Assembly: GCA_021399435.1 (NCBI GenBank)
Contig: JAJTUP010000019.1
Location: 1 to 64,000, forward strand
DNA length: 64,000 bases
Reading direction: 5' to 3'
Source: Diaporthe sp. PMI_573
Taxonomy: Eukaryota > Ascomycota > Sordariomycetes > Diaporthales > Diaporthaceae
In this document: positions 48,185 to 59,451 of the stretch, piece after piece
How the letters are laid out: every line of letters starts with the position of its first letter
Position numbering within the stretch: the first letter of the stretch is position 1
Translations under genes and position numbers: made by a program
The notes under the pieces: model-generated
Databases searched by the model: none
The model's input: the letters and a program-made list of their open reading frames with translations, nothing else
Told to the model about the DNA's origin: nothing

Positions 48185-50077
48185 TTATTCCTCCTTCACC
48201 TCCGACACTCGCGATAGTTCCAGCATGACTTGCCGCATCGTGATTCTCTGTTTTGGGTTCACGACCAGCATGGCCGCGACGAGTCTCTCCACTTTGTTGT
48301 TGTGGTCCAGGCGTGCTTTTGCCTCACGGATGTCGTTGAGCCAGACCTGCATTTTTTGAGCAGCAGTGCGTCCGTCGAAGTTTGGTAGTTGTCTCTGATG
48401 TTGCGGTGCTGTGTTGATGTACGCAATCATCCAGTATAGGTGGCGGGGATGATTCTTTTGGCCACGAGCATCCGGAAGACCGATTTTGCCGAGGACATAC
48501 AGCATTGTCACACCCAGTGCCCACACGTCCGCTGGCTGGCCGCGCAGCTTCTGGCCGATGAACTCAGGGCAGATGTAGAATGGCGTTCCGCCTATCCTCT
48601 CCTGGTTTGCGTGAACATCGGTGATCATGCCATAGTCGCACAGAACAGCTCCCCGTTCCCGGTTGAACAGGATGTTTCCGGGCTTGATGTCGTTGTGTAC
48701 CATATTGCGGCTGTGCATATAGTCCAGCGCACCGGCTACATCCCGGAGGATGCGTTCAGAATCTTGTTCGTTGCCGAGGAAGAATGTACTTTGGGGATCT
48801 TGCCAGCTGCCTCTTGCTGAAAGATCCCTAGCATCGATGTACTCCATGTACAACGATAAATATCTTGCGTCACCGCCGAACAACCGGGGGATCGACTTGT
48901 GATCCAGCACCTCGTGGTTGAGAAACTCGCGGAGCCAGATATCGGCTTGGCGAATGACGTTCCGCTCTGCATCCTGCGGTTTTGCTGTGGCCAGTGCTTT
49001 CTGGTTCAGACGGGTCTTGAGAACCTTGACGGTGATGATGCTGTCGGGTTCCCGGGAGAACTCGCCCATGGCAACAGCACTGAGGCTTGTCGATGCGATG
49101 GGGCCGATTTTCTTGATCGTGTACTCGTCAACATCGACCTCGGCGCCAGGTATCTCGGCAATATCACCGTCTTCGAGCTCCAGTAGGGGGTTTCCGTTGG
49201 TGATCATGAGCTCCTTCCCCTTCTCTCCTGAGGGAAGAGGGAAGACGAGAGGGTTCGTGGCGCTTCCTGGTCTCATAAACATTACCACGCCGTCATCAGA
49301 TCGTACATCACTTCGGATCATAGACTCATCGGCACGCAATCTCTTGTCAGGCGAGGACGCGCTGTCTTCAGCAGTGAGCGTTCGTTTCCCCGATGTGTTG
49401 AGCAAGCTGGTGAGGGACTCGTCTGATGCTGACAAGCTCAATGATGATCTCAAAATGGCGGGGCGTTTCTCAACGATCCTAAAATCAAGGACGTTGATGT
49501 TCCTGACCTTGATTCTCCATGTTCCAGGGATCAGAGCCTTGGTGGTGTGCGGGTTGATGGTGTACTCGATGCCCGGGCTGGCAGCTGGGAGCTGGGAAAC
49601 CCTGGACAAGAACAGCGGAATTCCAGATCGATTGAGGAATATTTGGTTGTCGCTGGCTGGGTCATAGTAGAGTTCGCACCACAGGGGAGGTCTCGTGTCA
49701 TTTTCGAGCTTCTCCCCAGGGATACGCACGGAGAACTTGATGTCTCTGCTTGTTTGCGTGACCGCGAGGACCTTTTGCTCGGGTTGTTTCGGCTCCGCAA
49801 CTTCGGCAGTCAACTGCAACCACTCGCAGCTATCGAGGTTGCCAGGGCTCACAGACCGGGCCCGAGTAAGAGGCCGTACGAGGATGCGAATGTCTTTGTC
49901 CTTCGGAACAGCCAGATCATCCAGATGGATCGCGTGATTCTCGGCCGCGATCGCCTCATTGATCTCCTTCTGCTCCTGGAAGCTTCTGAGGCGGGCATCG
50001 ATCTCGCTCTGGGAGTATGGCTCAGTCTTCTCCTCAGTCGCCACCTCTGACGGTGGCTCAACGTGGATGGTCCTCAT
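48185..50077 (-). CDS. Ser/Thr protein kinase with N-terminal FHA-like region
   Basis: Single exon; 630 residues from the Met giving MRTIHVEPPSEV (the frame opens further up to 50194, adding 39 His/Gln/Arg-rich residues I regard as leader). The N-terminal 200 residues (WLQLTAEV, FSVRIPGEKLENDTRP, DNQIFLNRSGIPLFLSR, LIPGTWRIKVRN) look like a beta-sandwich of FHA type, a phosphothreonine reader. The kinase domain follows: ITVKVLKTRL (Lys), VHNDIKPGNILF (HND for HRD, with catalytic Asp kept), CDYGM (DYG for DFG), GTPFYICPE and DVWALGVTML. Catalytic Lys and both Asp are present, so it may be active. Substrate and pathway unknown; FHA-kinases of fungi include DNA-damage kinases, but the divergent loops argue against a simple Rad53/Chk2 orthologue. 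Confidence 0.85.
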   Translation of the reverse strand: MRTIHVEPPSEVATEEKTEPYSQSEIDARLRSFQEQKEINEAIAAENHAIHLDDLAVPKDKDIRILVRPLTRARSVSPGNLDSCEWLQLTAEVAEPKQPEQKVLAVTQTSRDIKFSVRIPGEKLENDTRPPLWCELYYDPASDNQIFLNRSGIPLFLSRVSQLPAASPGIEYTINPHTTKALIPGTWRIKVRNINVLDFRIVEKRPAILRSSLSLSASDESLTSLLNTSGKRTLTAEDSASSPDKRLRADESMIRSDVRSDDGVVMFMRPGSATNPLVFPLPSGEKGKELMITNGNPLLELEDGDIAEIPGAEVDVDEYTIKKIGPIASTSLSAVAMGEFSREPDSIITVKVLKTRLNQKALATAKPQDAERNVIRQADIWLREFLNHEVLDHKSIPRLFGGDARYLSLYMEYIDARDLSARGSWQDPQSTFFLGNEQDSERILRDVAGALDYMHSRNMVHNDIKPGNILFNRERGAVLCDYGMITDVHANQERIGGTPFYICPEFIGQKLRGQPADVWALGVTMLYVLGKIGLPDARGQKNHPRHLYWMIAYINTAPQHQRQLPNFDGRTAAQKMQVWLNDIREAKARLDHNNKVERLVAAMLVVNPKQRITMRQVMLELSRVSEVKEE

Positions 50078-52904
50078 GGCGAAGGCGACCCGGTCTCGCC
50101 GGCCTCGCCACGGCAGCCTGGCTAGGCACTGGCGCTGCTGCTGATGATGATGGGGATGTGGAGAGGCGACCAAATCGAGCCGAAAAGGAGTCACACAAGG
50201 AGGCTAGGGGCAAGGAGATATGTACGCGGGTACGTGCGGCTCAGGTGGCTAGTCCTGGATATGGAAGACAACAGCTAGTAGAGAGACGGTCGTTATGACA
50301 CACAATCCCCCGTTTCCTTGGGTCTCGTCGACACAGGCACAGGCACAGGCTCCAAATAAGACCAGGTCCTAGCAACGGGTGCTCCCGAGAATTGGTTCCT
50401 GTTGTTGGGTGGCCGCTTGAAGTGGGCGGACGAGTGCTTAAATGTGGCTGAAGAGACACAAGAAGAGATGGTCCTAGACAATGCGACAGGGACGGACAAC
50501 TAAAGACAGAGGCCACCTGGCTTGCTGGCAATGCAAATGATGATGAAAATGCGGTTCAAAAAAAGAGTCAGATGCAGAATATGGAGGAGCAGTTGAGCAA
50601 GAACAGGACCGGGGCGTGAGGTGAGCCCTGGTGACCGGGGTCTTGGGGTGCTTAGCAATTCTGGATTCAGCCTCAACTGACCCTAGCATAGGAACAGGTG
50701 AATCGCAAGTCCTAGGGTCCTCCAGCTGGCTACACTGCCTACTGTGAGGTGCAGTAGGTGGGAGGGCTCGTTGGGTGCAGGGATGGGATGGGGTGCCCCG
50801 GAAAATGACTAGGACCATAGAGCACTTGGGGTGGGTTGAGACTTGCAGGAACGAGGCAAGATGCAGCTGCCTGGTCCTTGGGAGGGAGGCCGCCTGAGTC
50901 ACCACGATATGGACGAGAAGGCTCACGGAGCAGGCCAGCTGTGAGCTTCAATCTGCTGTCCTATGGCTTCATGGAGCAGAGGGAGGGTGCAGTTATTGTG
51001 TAAAGATGAAGCCCTTTCCTGGATGCGGGTGTGGTCGGCTGGTCCAGCGGATCTGATCTGAGAAGGGCAGCCCCAGTGTCCTCGGGGATAGATATCTGAT
51101 GGTTTTGGTGGGGTTCTCTGGTGGCAGACAAGATAGGCACGCCGGGATGCAGGCTCCACGTCCCCGGGCACGGCACCGGACACGATATCCAGAAGGGCAG
51201 GAAGGCCGGGAAGACGAGCAGGGCCAGCAGGGCAGCACAACAAGGACCGAAGTGTGACCAGAAGGGTCCAAAGTTCAACGGTGTGATGAGGACTGGCGAG
51301 GCACGAGGGATGGATTAGATGGAGCAGGCAGACATGGAGGCCAGGAGCAGCTGACACCAAGTCTCACTTGGACTGAGAGGAGCAGTAAGCCGGGCAGCCT
51401 GCCAGCCTGCTTGAGCCGGCCCTCGGAAGTGTAAGAAGGAAGACAGCCCAGAACAGCTGTCTGCCGGCTGGCCATCTGAGCTCTCAGCTGGCGGGATGCA
51501 GCCGACCAAATCTGCCCTTTGGGGGCCGTTTTCCAGATCGAGCGGAGATGGGTGGAATCATCATCAATCATTTTTGATGAGACGGGTGTCAGCCAACATC
51601 AGCCGGCCAACTAGAATGCAAGGCCGTGACCGCCTCCGTCTTCGTGATGCAGGCCAGGGCTATGCTGGTTGGCCGCTTGTGGAGGCTGTTTATTGGCTAG
51701 TGGGTGGCTTGCGCCACTTCTCGTTCCGCCGCGCCCCTCTTGGGTGTCTGTCTGTCTGTCCGTCTGTCTGTCAGCTTCTTCGGACGGGACAGACAGCCTT
51801 TAACAGCAAGTCCCGAGCGGACAAGGCTTGGTCAGGATCAGCAGTCGTTCCGAATCCTGCATAGGTAGTTTTGTTGAAGAGTGAGAAGTAAATTGGTGTA
51901 ATGAATGATTTTTGATGCGACACGTCTTCTCCAGGCTTTGGCTTCAGTCTTCCTCCGATGAAACCCAGAGGCAGAGAGGAACGTGTTTGCGTGTCTGGGA
52001 AAGGGCCAGAGACCCAGAGACCCAGAGACCCAGAGGGAAGGGGGCAGGGGTCGGGTACCCGTCGCCCGGAGAAAGAATCGATCTGAGGTGGGAGGGCAGG
52101 GAGGGCTATTCCCATCTGGGAACTAGCTCTCATGGTGCCACCCAGCCAGCCCAGCTCCTGCAGGGTTGCAGTGCTACCTCGCCAGAACAAGGGCGGCATG
52201 TGCCACCGCTAGCGCCCCGTCCGCGCGCTCATGAGTGGCTCTGAGTGGTCCAGATGCGGAAGTGGTGGGCCCACTCCTTCCAGACGGGCCACGGGCTTTT
52301 TGTGGGTGTTCTGGCCGTCGCCCACTGCCTTTCCATCATTGTGAGTCCGGCTTGACTCTTCGGTCTCGTCACCGTCAGAAAACCACCACAGACCCCCGTC
52401 CCGCCCGCCTACGCTGCTCTCCTCTCCCTCTCTCCACCAAGACTCTGCCCCGATCACCAGAGCAAACAGACCGTCCGTTTTCGACAATACTCCCTCACCG
52501 GTACCAATCCACTCGGCAAGGCAAGGAACAACAGTCTACGATCCCCTCACTGCCCACCACCACCACCAGCCGACTCTTTGCTCGTGTTTCTCCCCCCAGA
52601 AAAACGAACAAACAATCGAATCAAACACACCCTTCAAAATGTCTTGTTGTCCCATCACCTTTGTCTAAATGGCTTTCAATGTTCACACGAGCCATCAACC
52701 AACCATCAGCAACCAAAGCACCCGGCTCTTTCTTCTCGGTCCCTCCTTTCTCGGTCTTTCATTCAGCCCAAATACGCCTTCGTCCTTATCGCATTTCCTC
52801 TGACCCAGCAGCTTCTACGTGATACCCCTTTTGATACCCACTTTCCATTTCTGGCGTCATCGGAACACCAACACCACCACCACCACAACACGACCTCGCA
52901 GACC
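50078..52904. other. 2.8-kb divergent region with long leader and simple repeats
   Basis: Lies between the divergent kinase and the acidic-tail gene. No protein recognised despite many short frames. Simple repeats: GGCACA units near 50333-50350, CTGT/CCGT units at 51747-51776, AGACCC units at 52010-52037 and CACCAC units at 52868-52890. The last 500 bp are CT/CA-rich with several upstream ATGs, suggesting a long 5' untranslated leader for the downstream gene. Confidence 0.5.
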
Positions 52905-54161
52905 ATGGACGATCCTGCCTGCGCTTGGCCCTTTTGGAAGTTTGGCTTGCAAAAGGACGACCTCACCACCACTTTGCACGACCGGTTCAACACCATCCCC
53001 TCGGCCATCCAGGATCCAGAGGCATTCCACCATGATGTCTATGAGCTCTCTACCACAGCTTCAACCCTCGACGAGTTTGAGCGGCTGATGGAGGAACGCA
53101 AGAAGTTGCGTTTGGAGGAATTGAATGGTAAGGGTTTGCGGATGTAACAGGCAAGGAGGTGGACCTCGTTGACAATCAGCTTGACAGGCATGTTGGAGGA
53201 TGCAAGTTTCGAGATCATCGGCAACCCCTCCCTCATCGGCACCGAGCAGTGGCAGTACGCCATCCAGCTCTTTCGCACAAAGTCACTGGACTCGCTTGTC
53301 CGGTACTTCTCGTCCTACCTGCCTCAGGAACACCCTTGGCACCATGACAGCGGGTCACCTATCAGTAGCACTGGCAGTTCGCACCTTGCCATCTTCGACT
53401 GTGACGGGCCCATGTTCTTCGACGAGCCCGAGGAGGACGACACTTATTACACGAACGAGCACTCTCAAACCTTCGACATCACAGACATCTCTGTCGACCA
53501 GCCCACACGTTCTATGACCGTGCGGTCCGAGGATTCTGGCGTCTCGGTCTCAGAACGTGTCCAACAGAAACATAAATACGACGCCCGCACCTCCCACCGG
53601 GCAATGTCCTTCTCCGAATCGGAGTCTGAGCGCATACCCGCAGCCATGCACGATTCAATGCCTGCTCTCCACGATGACGACGTCACATCCCAGTCCGATG
53701 ACCCAGAGACTCCATCCACGTCCATATCTGACTTGTCAGATGTTGACGAGCCTCAAGGGAAGGACATGATGGTGACCAGGATTGTCGAGGACGATGCTCA
53801 CAGCGAATATCTCTCCATATCTCATGCTCAACTTTCTTCGATGGACTCGATGGAATCCGAAACCCCAACACCCAAACCCGAACATACTCGATCACCTGCG
53901 GCGCCATTTTTCGACACGAAGCTATCGCCACTGCGGGCTCGGAGTCTATCTTCCAACCGCACATATCCCCATCACGCCCACCCTGCCCACGAGGATTTTA
54001 GCAGACAGCACTCAACGACCCGGCAGTTGCGGCGGAGGGATACAAGCCTTGACCGTCAGCGACACAGATACGAATCGCACGGAAGGTCTAGTCGGGTCCA
54101 GAAGCCTACAGTTGAGTCACGGTGTATCCGTCAGCGAGGCAGGAGGCATATAGGTGCCTAG
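52905..54161 (+). CDS. Uncharacterised conserved fungal protein with Ser/Asp-rich tail
   Basis: Two exons, intron 53128-53187 (60 bp, GTAAGG, TTGAC branch), 398 residues. Residues 1-150 form a conserved-looking helical block: PFWKFGLQKDDLTTTLHDRF, AFHHDVYEL, DEFERLMEERKKLRLEELN, then DASFEIIGNPSLIGTEQW and SLDSLVRYFSSYL. I believe this block is widespread in Sordariomycetes but know no function. The rest is acidic and Ser/Pro/His-rich (disordered) with possible phosphorylation sites, and ends in a basic stretch (RQRGRRHIGA). No signal peptide or membrane span. The start MDDPACAW fits the conserved block; the frame opens upstream but only into leader-like sequence. A further intron near the C terminus cannot be excluded. 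Confidence 0.8.
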
Positions 54162-55364
54162 GTCGTGAGGATTGTCACCGTAGTGATGGTGACCATTGGT
54201 GATGGGCCGGTGGTAGTGAGGAGGGCACCCAAAGCCATGTGCGCATATGCATGGAGGGACGCCATTGTACATACTGTCATGACTGTCGCAGAAATGCACT
54301 AACGAACAAATCACTCTTAACACTCTTTTGATGTTCCTTTCTATAATGGGACGACTACCACCCTCGTGGAGGTAGTCGCTGACGGGCTGGGCAACAATGA
54401 GCACCCCTTCGTCGTCTCGCATGTTGCCACCCAAGTTCTCTCTTTTCTTTTAGCGCGTGCTCGCCATACTCGAAGTTTGGGGTGACCAGGATTCTGTGTA
54501 CATTGACTAACGTGTCTACTACCAGGCCTAATATGCTTGTGCTCAGTGAAGCTGAAGCACAAGTGATACCCGATAGTGGCCCTTTTTTCCACGTCGAGCA
54601 ACATGTTGGTACGATTCTTCTGTAGGCACCGAGCGCTTCTCGAGTGCTATATTGTTGGTGAGTGCTATCGGGCAAGGTAAGAGAAGATCCTGGTCAGAGT
54701 CAAACACCTGGCTCTCATTTCCCACCGAAGTGAAGGGTCTTCGGTCCTTCTGAACGAATGTCATCTGTAAGTCTAATGGAAGAAAACACGTAAGTCGTTT
54801 CATTCAGCTCAATCATCGCGATATCATTGTAAGATATCATGGAGGCGAAAGGGAAAGGGGGGCTTTTGCAATTGTACATTTGTATTCCTTATTCGGCATT
54901 TCTAGCAAATGTTGCTAGCTCTTCTTCTGCCCTGTCTGTCGCTGCAGGTATAGTGTTTACAGCGTCCTCAAGCTCTTGAGCTACCTCGTAATCTATAGCA
55001 AGGTCGAGCTCATTCCGTCAACATAAGCGTTTCTTTAACCGAGACCTGGAGAGGCACCTGGCGGTGTGTACTCCGTGTCTCACGGTGGCTTCACAGCTAT
55101 AGTCTTGATAGCCGAACGCCTGTTGAATGTATGGCCCAATAAAATAGCATCTACTTTGAGCGAAGCCATGTCGGTATTATTTTTCTGTAGCAAGTCCTAT
55201 ATATTGTGGCCTTGGAGCCACTTCTAACTGTCTTAACGCGCTCTACAACCCAATGATCTCAACTATTGAAGCGGAGCTTGGCCGGTATATCCCTTATTGT
55301 AAAGTACCTGGCCTCAAGGCCAGGTTTAGATCCTTCCCTTGCCGACCACCTCTTGACTTTTGCC
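54162..55364. other. Intergenic between convergent genes
   Basis: 3' flanks of the acidic-tail gene and of the MFS transporter. Open frames at 54341-54803 (minus) have no recognisable content. Confidence 0.45.
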
Positions 55365-57395
55365 TCAATGCATGTACCTGAACGTGTAGGCCTTGTCGCC
55401 CAGCTCAGACAGCTCCCGGCTATCGAACCCGCCCTCGCCGCCTTCAGCCAGCTTCTTCTCGCGCCGCTTGTTGATGGCAGCGTAACTGACGTTGAGGACG
55501 ATCGCGGCGAGTATCCCCAGGCACACGAAACCCAGTTCCAGCCCGTGCCCGAGAATATAGCGGGGAGAGTCTGGTTGGCGGTAGAAATTCGAGGCCATCG
55601 CACCGCCGAGATTGCCCACACCGATCTGGATCGCCATCCCTGCACTGCGCTTGTAGCCGCCGGCGAGGTTGTTGGACAGCCATGCGATGTTGCCTGGGAA
55701 GCTTGGGTAGATGGCACATACGATGATGAAGACTCCGCCGTATACTACGCGAGGATGCTTTGTTGGGTCTGTGGAGATACACCTGGAGGCAGGGTCAGTC
55801 TCTGGGCGGCGTCGAGTACTGTTGAGGGAGCGGACATACATAGCAAACCCAATGATCATCACGAAAAGGAACGGAATGATGAAGGGGCTCCTCTTGCCCG
55901 CGCGATCAGACAGGTAAGCGAAGACCACAGCTAATATCGCCGCTGTGACGTAAATTGGGACAGTCATTAGTTGCGCGGTGCTTGAGGTATATCCGAGGTT
56001 CTTAATGATTGTGCTGCAGCATTCAGAGTCAGCTATCAAAGGACCAAGGGGGAGGAAAGGATCACAATTGTGGCCATAGCCTGTCTCAAAACCAGCAGTG
56101 TGATAAGTTCTTTGGGAAACTGGCCACATTTGGCAGAACTTGCTTCTTGAAGGGGTTAAAATTGTATCCAGAAGCTACTTACGGTAGGAAAAGGCTTGTC
56201 CCGTACAGTGGACAGACAATCTAGCAGGAATGGTCAGTCGAAAAGTCCGGTTTCGAGCAGCGGAGACAGATACTCACGCCCCAGTACACGAAGATGTTCA
56301 CCCAGATCTGCCAGTCCATGAACGCTTGTCTGACATACTTCCACTGGAATTCATCAGCCTCGGCGACCTTGGTCGTTCTCGCATCCGCGCTGCCCAGCTT
56401 GGAAGACTGCCCCTGATATTTCAAGCGGAACACCACGAACGCCCTCTCCTCCTCGGTTAGGAACTTGGCCGTCTCGGGGAAGTCATGAAGCAGGAAGAAA
56501 GCGGCGAAAGCGGCGATCACTGTTGCGATGCCCTCCAATATAAATATCCATCTCCATCCCTCAAGGTTTCCAACGCCATCCATTTTGGATATGCCGAAGG
56601 CCAGAAGGCCACTGAACGCACCAGCCACCGAGGCAGCGGAGAAGAACAGGGCTTGCCGGAACTGGATCTCGTGTCTGCAATACCACATTGTGAGGTAATA
56701 TGCAACACCGGCTGTTCATGTATGAGTGTTAAAGACGACTCAGAAAAGAATATGCAATATGAAACTGCTTATAAAAGCGCTGAAGACCGAGGAAGTGTAT
56801 GCATGATAGTCTGGTGTAAGAAACAAGGTTCGGGCTGCAACTATCACTTACGATATAACCCAGCCTCAGTGACCCCCAGGAACAAGCGGGCAGCTAAGAG
56901 GCCCTGATAATTCCGGACAATGCCCATCAGTGTCATCACTGTGCCCCACGCGACCATGATGATGGGCAACCACCTGCTGGGGCGAAGCTTCTTGAGCAGG
57001 AGGTTGCTAGGGACCTCGAAGGCGGCGTAGGTGAAGAAGAAGGCAGTCAAGCACCAGTTGTACTCGTAGCTGCGCATGCCGAGGTCCTCCTGAAGGCCCT
57101 CGATCTTTGCGTTGCCGATATTGCCGCGGTCGAGGAAGGAGAGGAGGTACAGCAGAGACAGCATAGGAATCAGGCGCAGGTCCATCTTGCGCAGGATCGC
57201 CTTCTCGTCCAGGTGCCTGAACGATTCAAGCGTCGTCCCCTCGGCCGTGGCCATGGCGTCGATGCGTTCGATCTCGTCTTTGCCTCTGGAGTGCTCATGG
57301 CGGCTGTGCGGATGGTTGTCGGAGACGGAACCGATGCCGAACTCGTCCTGGGCGATATCGGCTTTTTCATTGTGTGATTTGTCGGATGAGGCCAT
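55365..57395 (-). CDS. MFS transporter of the allantoate-permease (anion:cation symporter) family
   Basis: Five exons: 57395-56852, 56711-56278, 56220-56183, 56013-55840 and 55782-55365; introns of 140, 57, 169 and 57 bp; 535 residues. Every join is in phase and rebuilds family blocks: GLYPGVAYYLTMWY, VYWGIVCPLYGTSLFLPTIIKNLGY and GFAMCISTDPTKHPRVVYGG. Motifs SFLDRGNIGNAKIEGL, FEVPSNLLLKKLRPSRWLP and RLFLGVTEAG mark the Dal5/ACS family. About 12 membrane segments. These proteins import small organic anions (allantoate, nicotinate, vitamins, dipeptides) with protons. The 169-bp intron is homologous to the intron of the decarboxylase-like gene 3.5 kb away (see repeat entries). That neighbour suggests an amino-acid-like substrate; this is inference. 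Confidence 0.92.
56014..56182 (-). repeat. Introner-like intron, copy in the MFS gene
   Basis: This 169-bp intron shares three blocks, in the same order, with intron 59699-59859 of the decarboxylase-like gene. The first 30 nt from the donor (GTAAGTAGCTTCTGGATAC...) match at about 25 of 30. A central 24-nt block is identical (starting GGTTTTGAGACAGGC). The last 20 nt before the acceptor (GCTGACTCTGAATGCTGCAG) differ at one base. The exons around the two introns are unrelated. Confidence 0.88.
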
Positions 57396-58254
57396 CTTGA
57401 ATCTTTCTGTTTCTTAGGTAGCATAGGTAGTTATATGGATTTGAAACAAGGGTTGAAATAGTCCAGGTACAGAAGAAGAAGCCGAGTTGTCGAGAGAGAT
57501 AAGAGGTGGCAGCTCATAGTGGATGGCTGGACTTGAGGGTTAGAGATGACCAATTCTACGACCCCGGTGCCCGGGTGATGCCCTCTCCCCCGCAATCGCC
57601 ATTTCTGTCCGCGTCCCAAACGACGCGGGCGGCCCAAATAATCGGTACTGTGGAGAGCAGTCCTCGAATCTCTACTCGCTGTTAGCTGCGGCTCTGGAGA
57701 CGGTTCGGCCAAAAAGCTTAGCTCTAGTCGTTCAATTCCCCGCACTCCAAACTGCTTGGCAGACGACCGAGTCAAGGTCCTCAGGCTTAGTCTATCGTGT
57801 ACTGATGATGCAATAGTCACCACTACCGCGAGGTTTCAGGGATCTTTCCTCCGGTTGGCGGGGATCAGGGGCTTGTACTGATCTCGGGTATAACTAACAG
57901 GGCAGTTTGAGACTTGGATGGTGTGGGTGATTGTTTGCATTCCCCTTACCTAGCCTTGCAAACAGGCCATCGTCGCTCTACCACAGTGCAAATACTCATG
58001 GGCGCTGGCAGTACATGACACAATATGGAACCATTCTCTTCAATTCACACCTGTACTAGAGGTTCAACCAGCTCTCCCCAGCAAGAGGAGCTTTCTATAC
58101 AGCATCAAACACTCCCATGGATCAACCATAGATGCTACGACAATGATCCGTTCCTCGAAATGGAGGAATATAACCACGCTGCCATCGCATCACAGGACTT
58201 CGGAGCAATATGGGCGTGAGCTATATAATGTCCCCTTTTTTAATATCGAGATTG
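57396..58254. other. Upstream region of the MFS gene
   Basis: Promoter side of the transporter. The 64-codon frame at 58025-58219 may be part of the neighbouring P450 relic but shows no diagnostic motif. Confidence 0.4.
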
Positions 58255-58890
58255 CCTTGGACAGACTTCTGGTACAGAGTAAGGAATCCCATCACTGCTG
58301 CATAGTGGAGTTTGTTTGACATATATCGTGATCCTGGGCGGCTCGCCAGCGTAAGGGCCGAGGTAGATGCCTGTGCGCTCAAACATGGGGATTGGACCAT
58401 ACGATTCGATGTCGACCAGTTGCTCCGGCTGCCGATCCTCCAAGCCATTTATTCTGAGACCTTGCGTCTCAGGATGCACTTCTACACTGTCAGGATGACA
58501 GAAAAAGTCGACAAGAGCATCCGGGATTGGATAATACCAAAACGAAAAGTAGTGGTAACGTTGACGATAGTGGCATACATGGACCCCCAAGCATGGGAGA
58601 CAGGCTCGGGGAACGAACACCCCGTCGACCAATTCTGGACCGTAAGGTTCCTCAGATACCCGTCAGAGTGTGAGAGCGGCGGCCACCACGCGTCCACCCC
58701 TGCTTCTCTAGAGTTCTCGACAAAAGAGCTCGAAGGGTCCTGGATACCTTGTGGAGGCCGGCCCGGGCGATGCCGACCTGGCAATGCCCAGGTCGGCACT
58801 TTGCAAAACCCCAGATACTGCTCGCCACCGCCTTTATGGTGAGTCTGTTCGATTGTGAAATACTCGGGGGGGGGGGGGCATAAATGTGAA
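58255..58890 (+). pseudogene. Cytochrome P450 relic (C-terminal third)
   Basis: Reads NPITAA-stop-WSLFDIYRDPGRLASV, ETLRLRMHFYTVR (the ExxR helix K motif), IRDWIIPKRKVVVT, AWETGSGNEHPVDQFW and STKELEGSWIPCGG, as in the CYP7-like/oxysterol-type fungal P450s. Three defects are visible. An in-frame TAG lies at 58303-58305. The haem-binding loop is rearranged (GGRPGRCRPGNAQVG instead of a normal FxxGxRxCxG-like block), with a short inverted repeat CCTGGCAATGCCCAGG inserted. A frameshift follows, after which HFAKPQILLATAFMVSLFDC appears in another frame. The N-terminal two thirds are missing. A non-functional remnant. Confidence 0.85.
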
Positions 58891-59025
58891 GGAGGATTTC
58901 ACACCTGGGCACTCATGGGATTTGGGGTAGCGAATCCATGCTCAATTAGTTATCTAGCCCTCAAGGTTCAGCTTCCAACAGCAGGTCAAATGGCGACCCA
59001 CCGTAGGAAGTCCAGTACCCAGTGG

Positions 59026-59050
59026 TATTTGATCATGTAATGATCAAATA
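59026..59050. repeat. Perfect 11-bp inverted repeat with 3-bp loop
   Basis: TATTTGATCAT, spacer GTA, ATGATCAAATA. It lies about 400 bp upstream of the decarboxylase-like start. It could be a dimeric regulator site or just a hairpin relic. Confidence 0.8.
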
Positions 59051-59279
59051 ATAATAGTCCATACACAAACAAATTGAGTCAAACCAAGCCATTGGGTCGG
59101 AAGACGCCCGTGAGACCACACTATCATCCGTTTCCCGCGGGGAACTCTAACGAGTCAACATCGCCGCGGGAAACTCGCCCGGCCAATTACCAGCGCCGGA
59201 GCACTATCAACACCACGCATTAGGCGGCCTACTAATTCACATGTCGGTAGCATTTGTGACGTGGGGATGGGGGGGGGGG

Positions 59280-59286
59280 TATAAAG
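59280..59286 (+). promoter_or_regulatory. TATA box of the decarboxylase-like gene
   Basis: TATAAAG directly after a run of G, 166 bp before the ATG at 59452. Position and context fit a TATA element with a leader of about 130 nt. Confidence 0.55.
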
Positions 59287-59451
59287 CAAGTAGATCTCGC
59301 ATGGAATAGAACAGATACTCTTTTAATCAATGTGCTATTAGACTCTGTAGCATCCACTCTATCGACTCGATAATCACCAAAAACCTGTGACTACGCCCTC
59401 CCCGAAGCACTATCAAGTCCCGAGCTAAGTGCTCAACTCCCAATTTCTGCC

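Larger units (their letters stand above)
58891..59451. other. Promoter region of the decarboxylase-like gene
   Basis: Contains a near-perfect palindrome (59026-59050), CCGCGGG-containing half sites around 59130-59170, a G-run at about 59267-59279 and a TATA box. No gene. Confidence 0.5.

Noticed and set aside
50241..52822. Many overlapping ORFs of 60-195 codons in the long intergenic region
   Set aside because: Low-complexity and mutually overlapping on both strands; more likely leader and promoter DNA.
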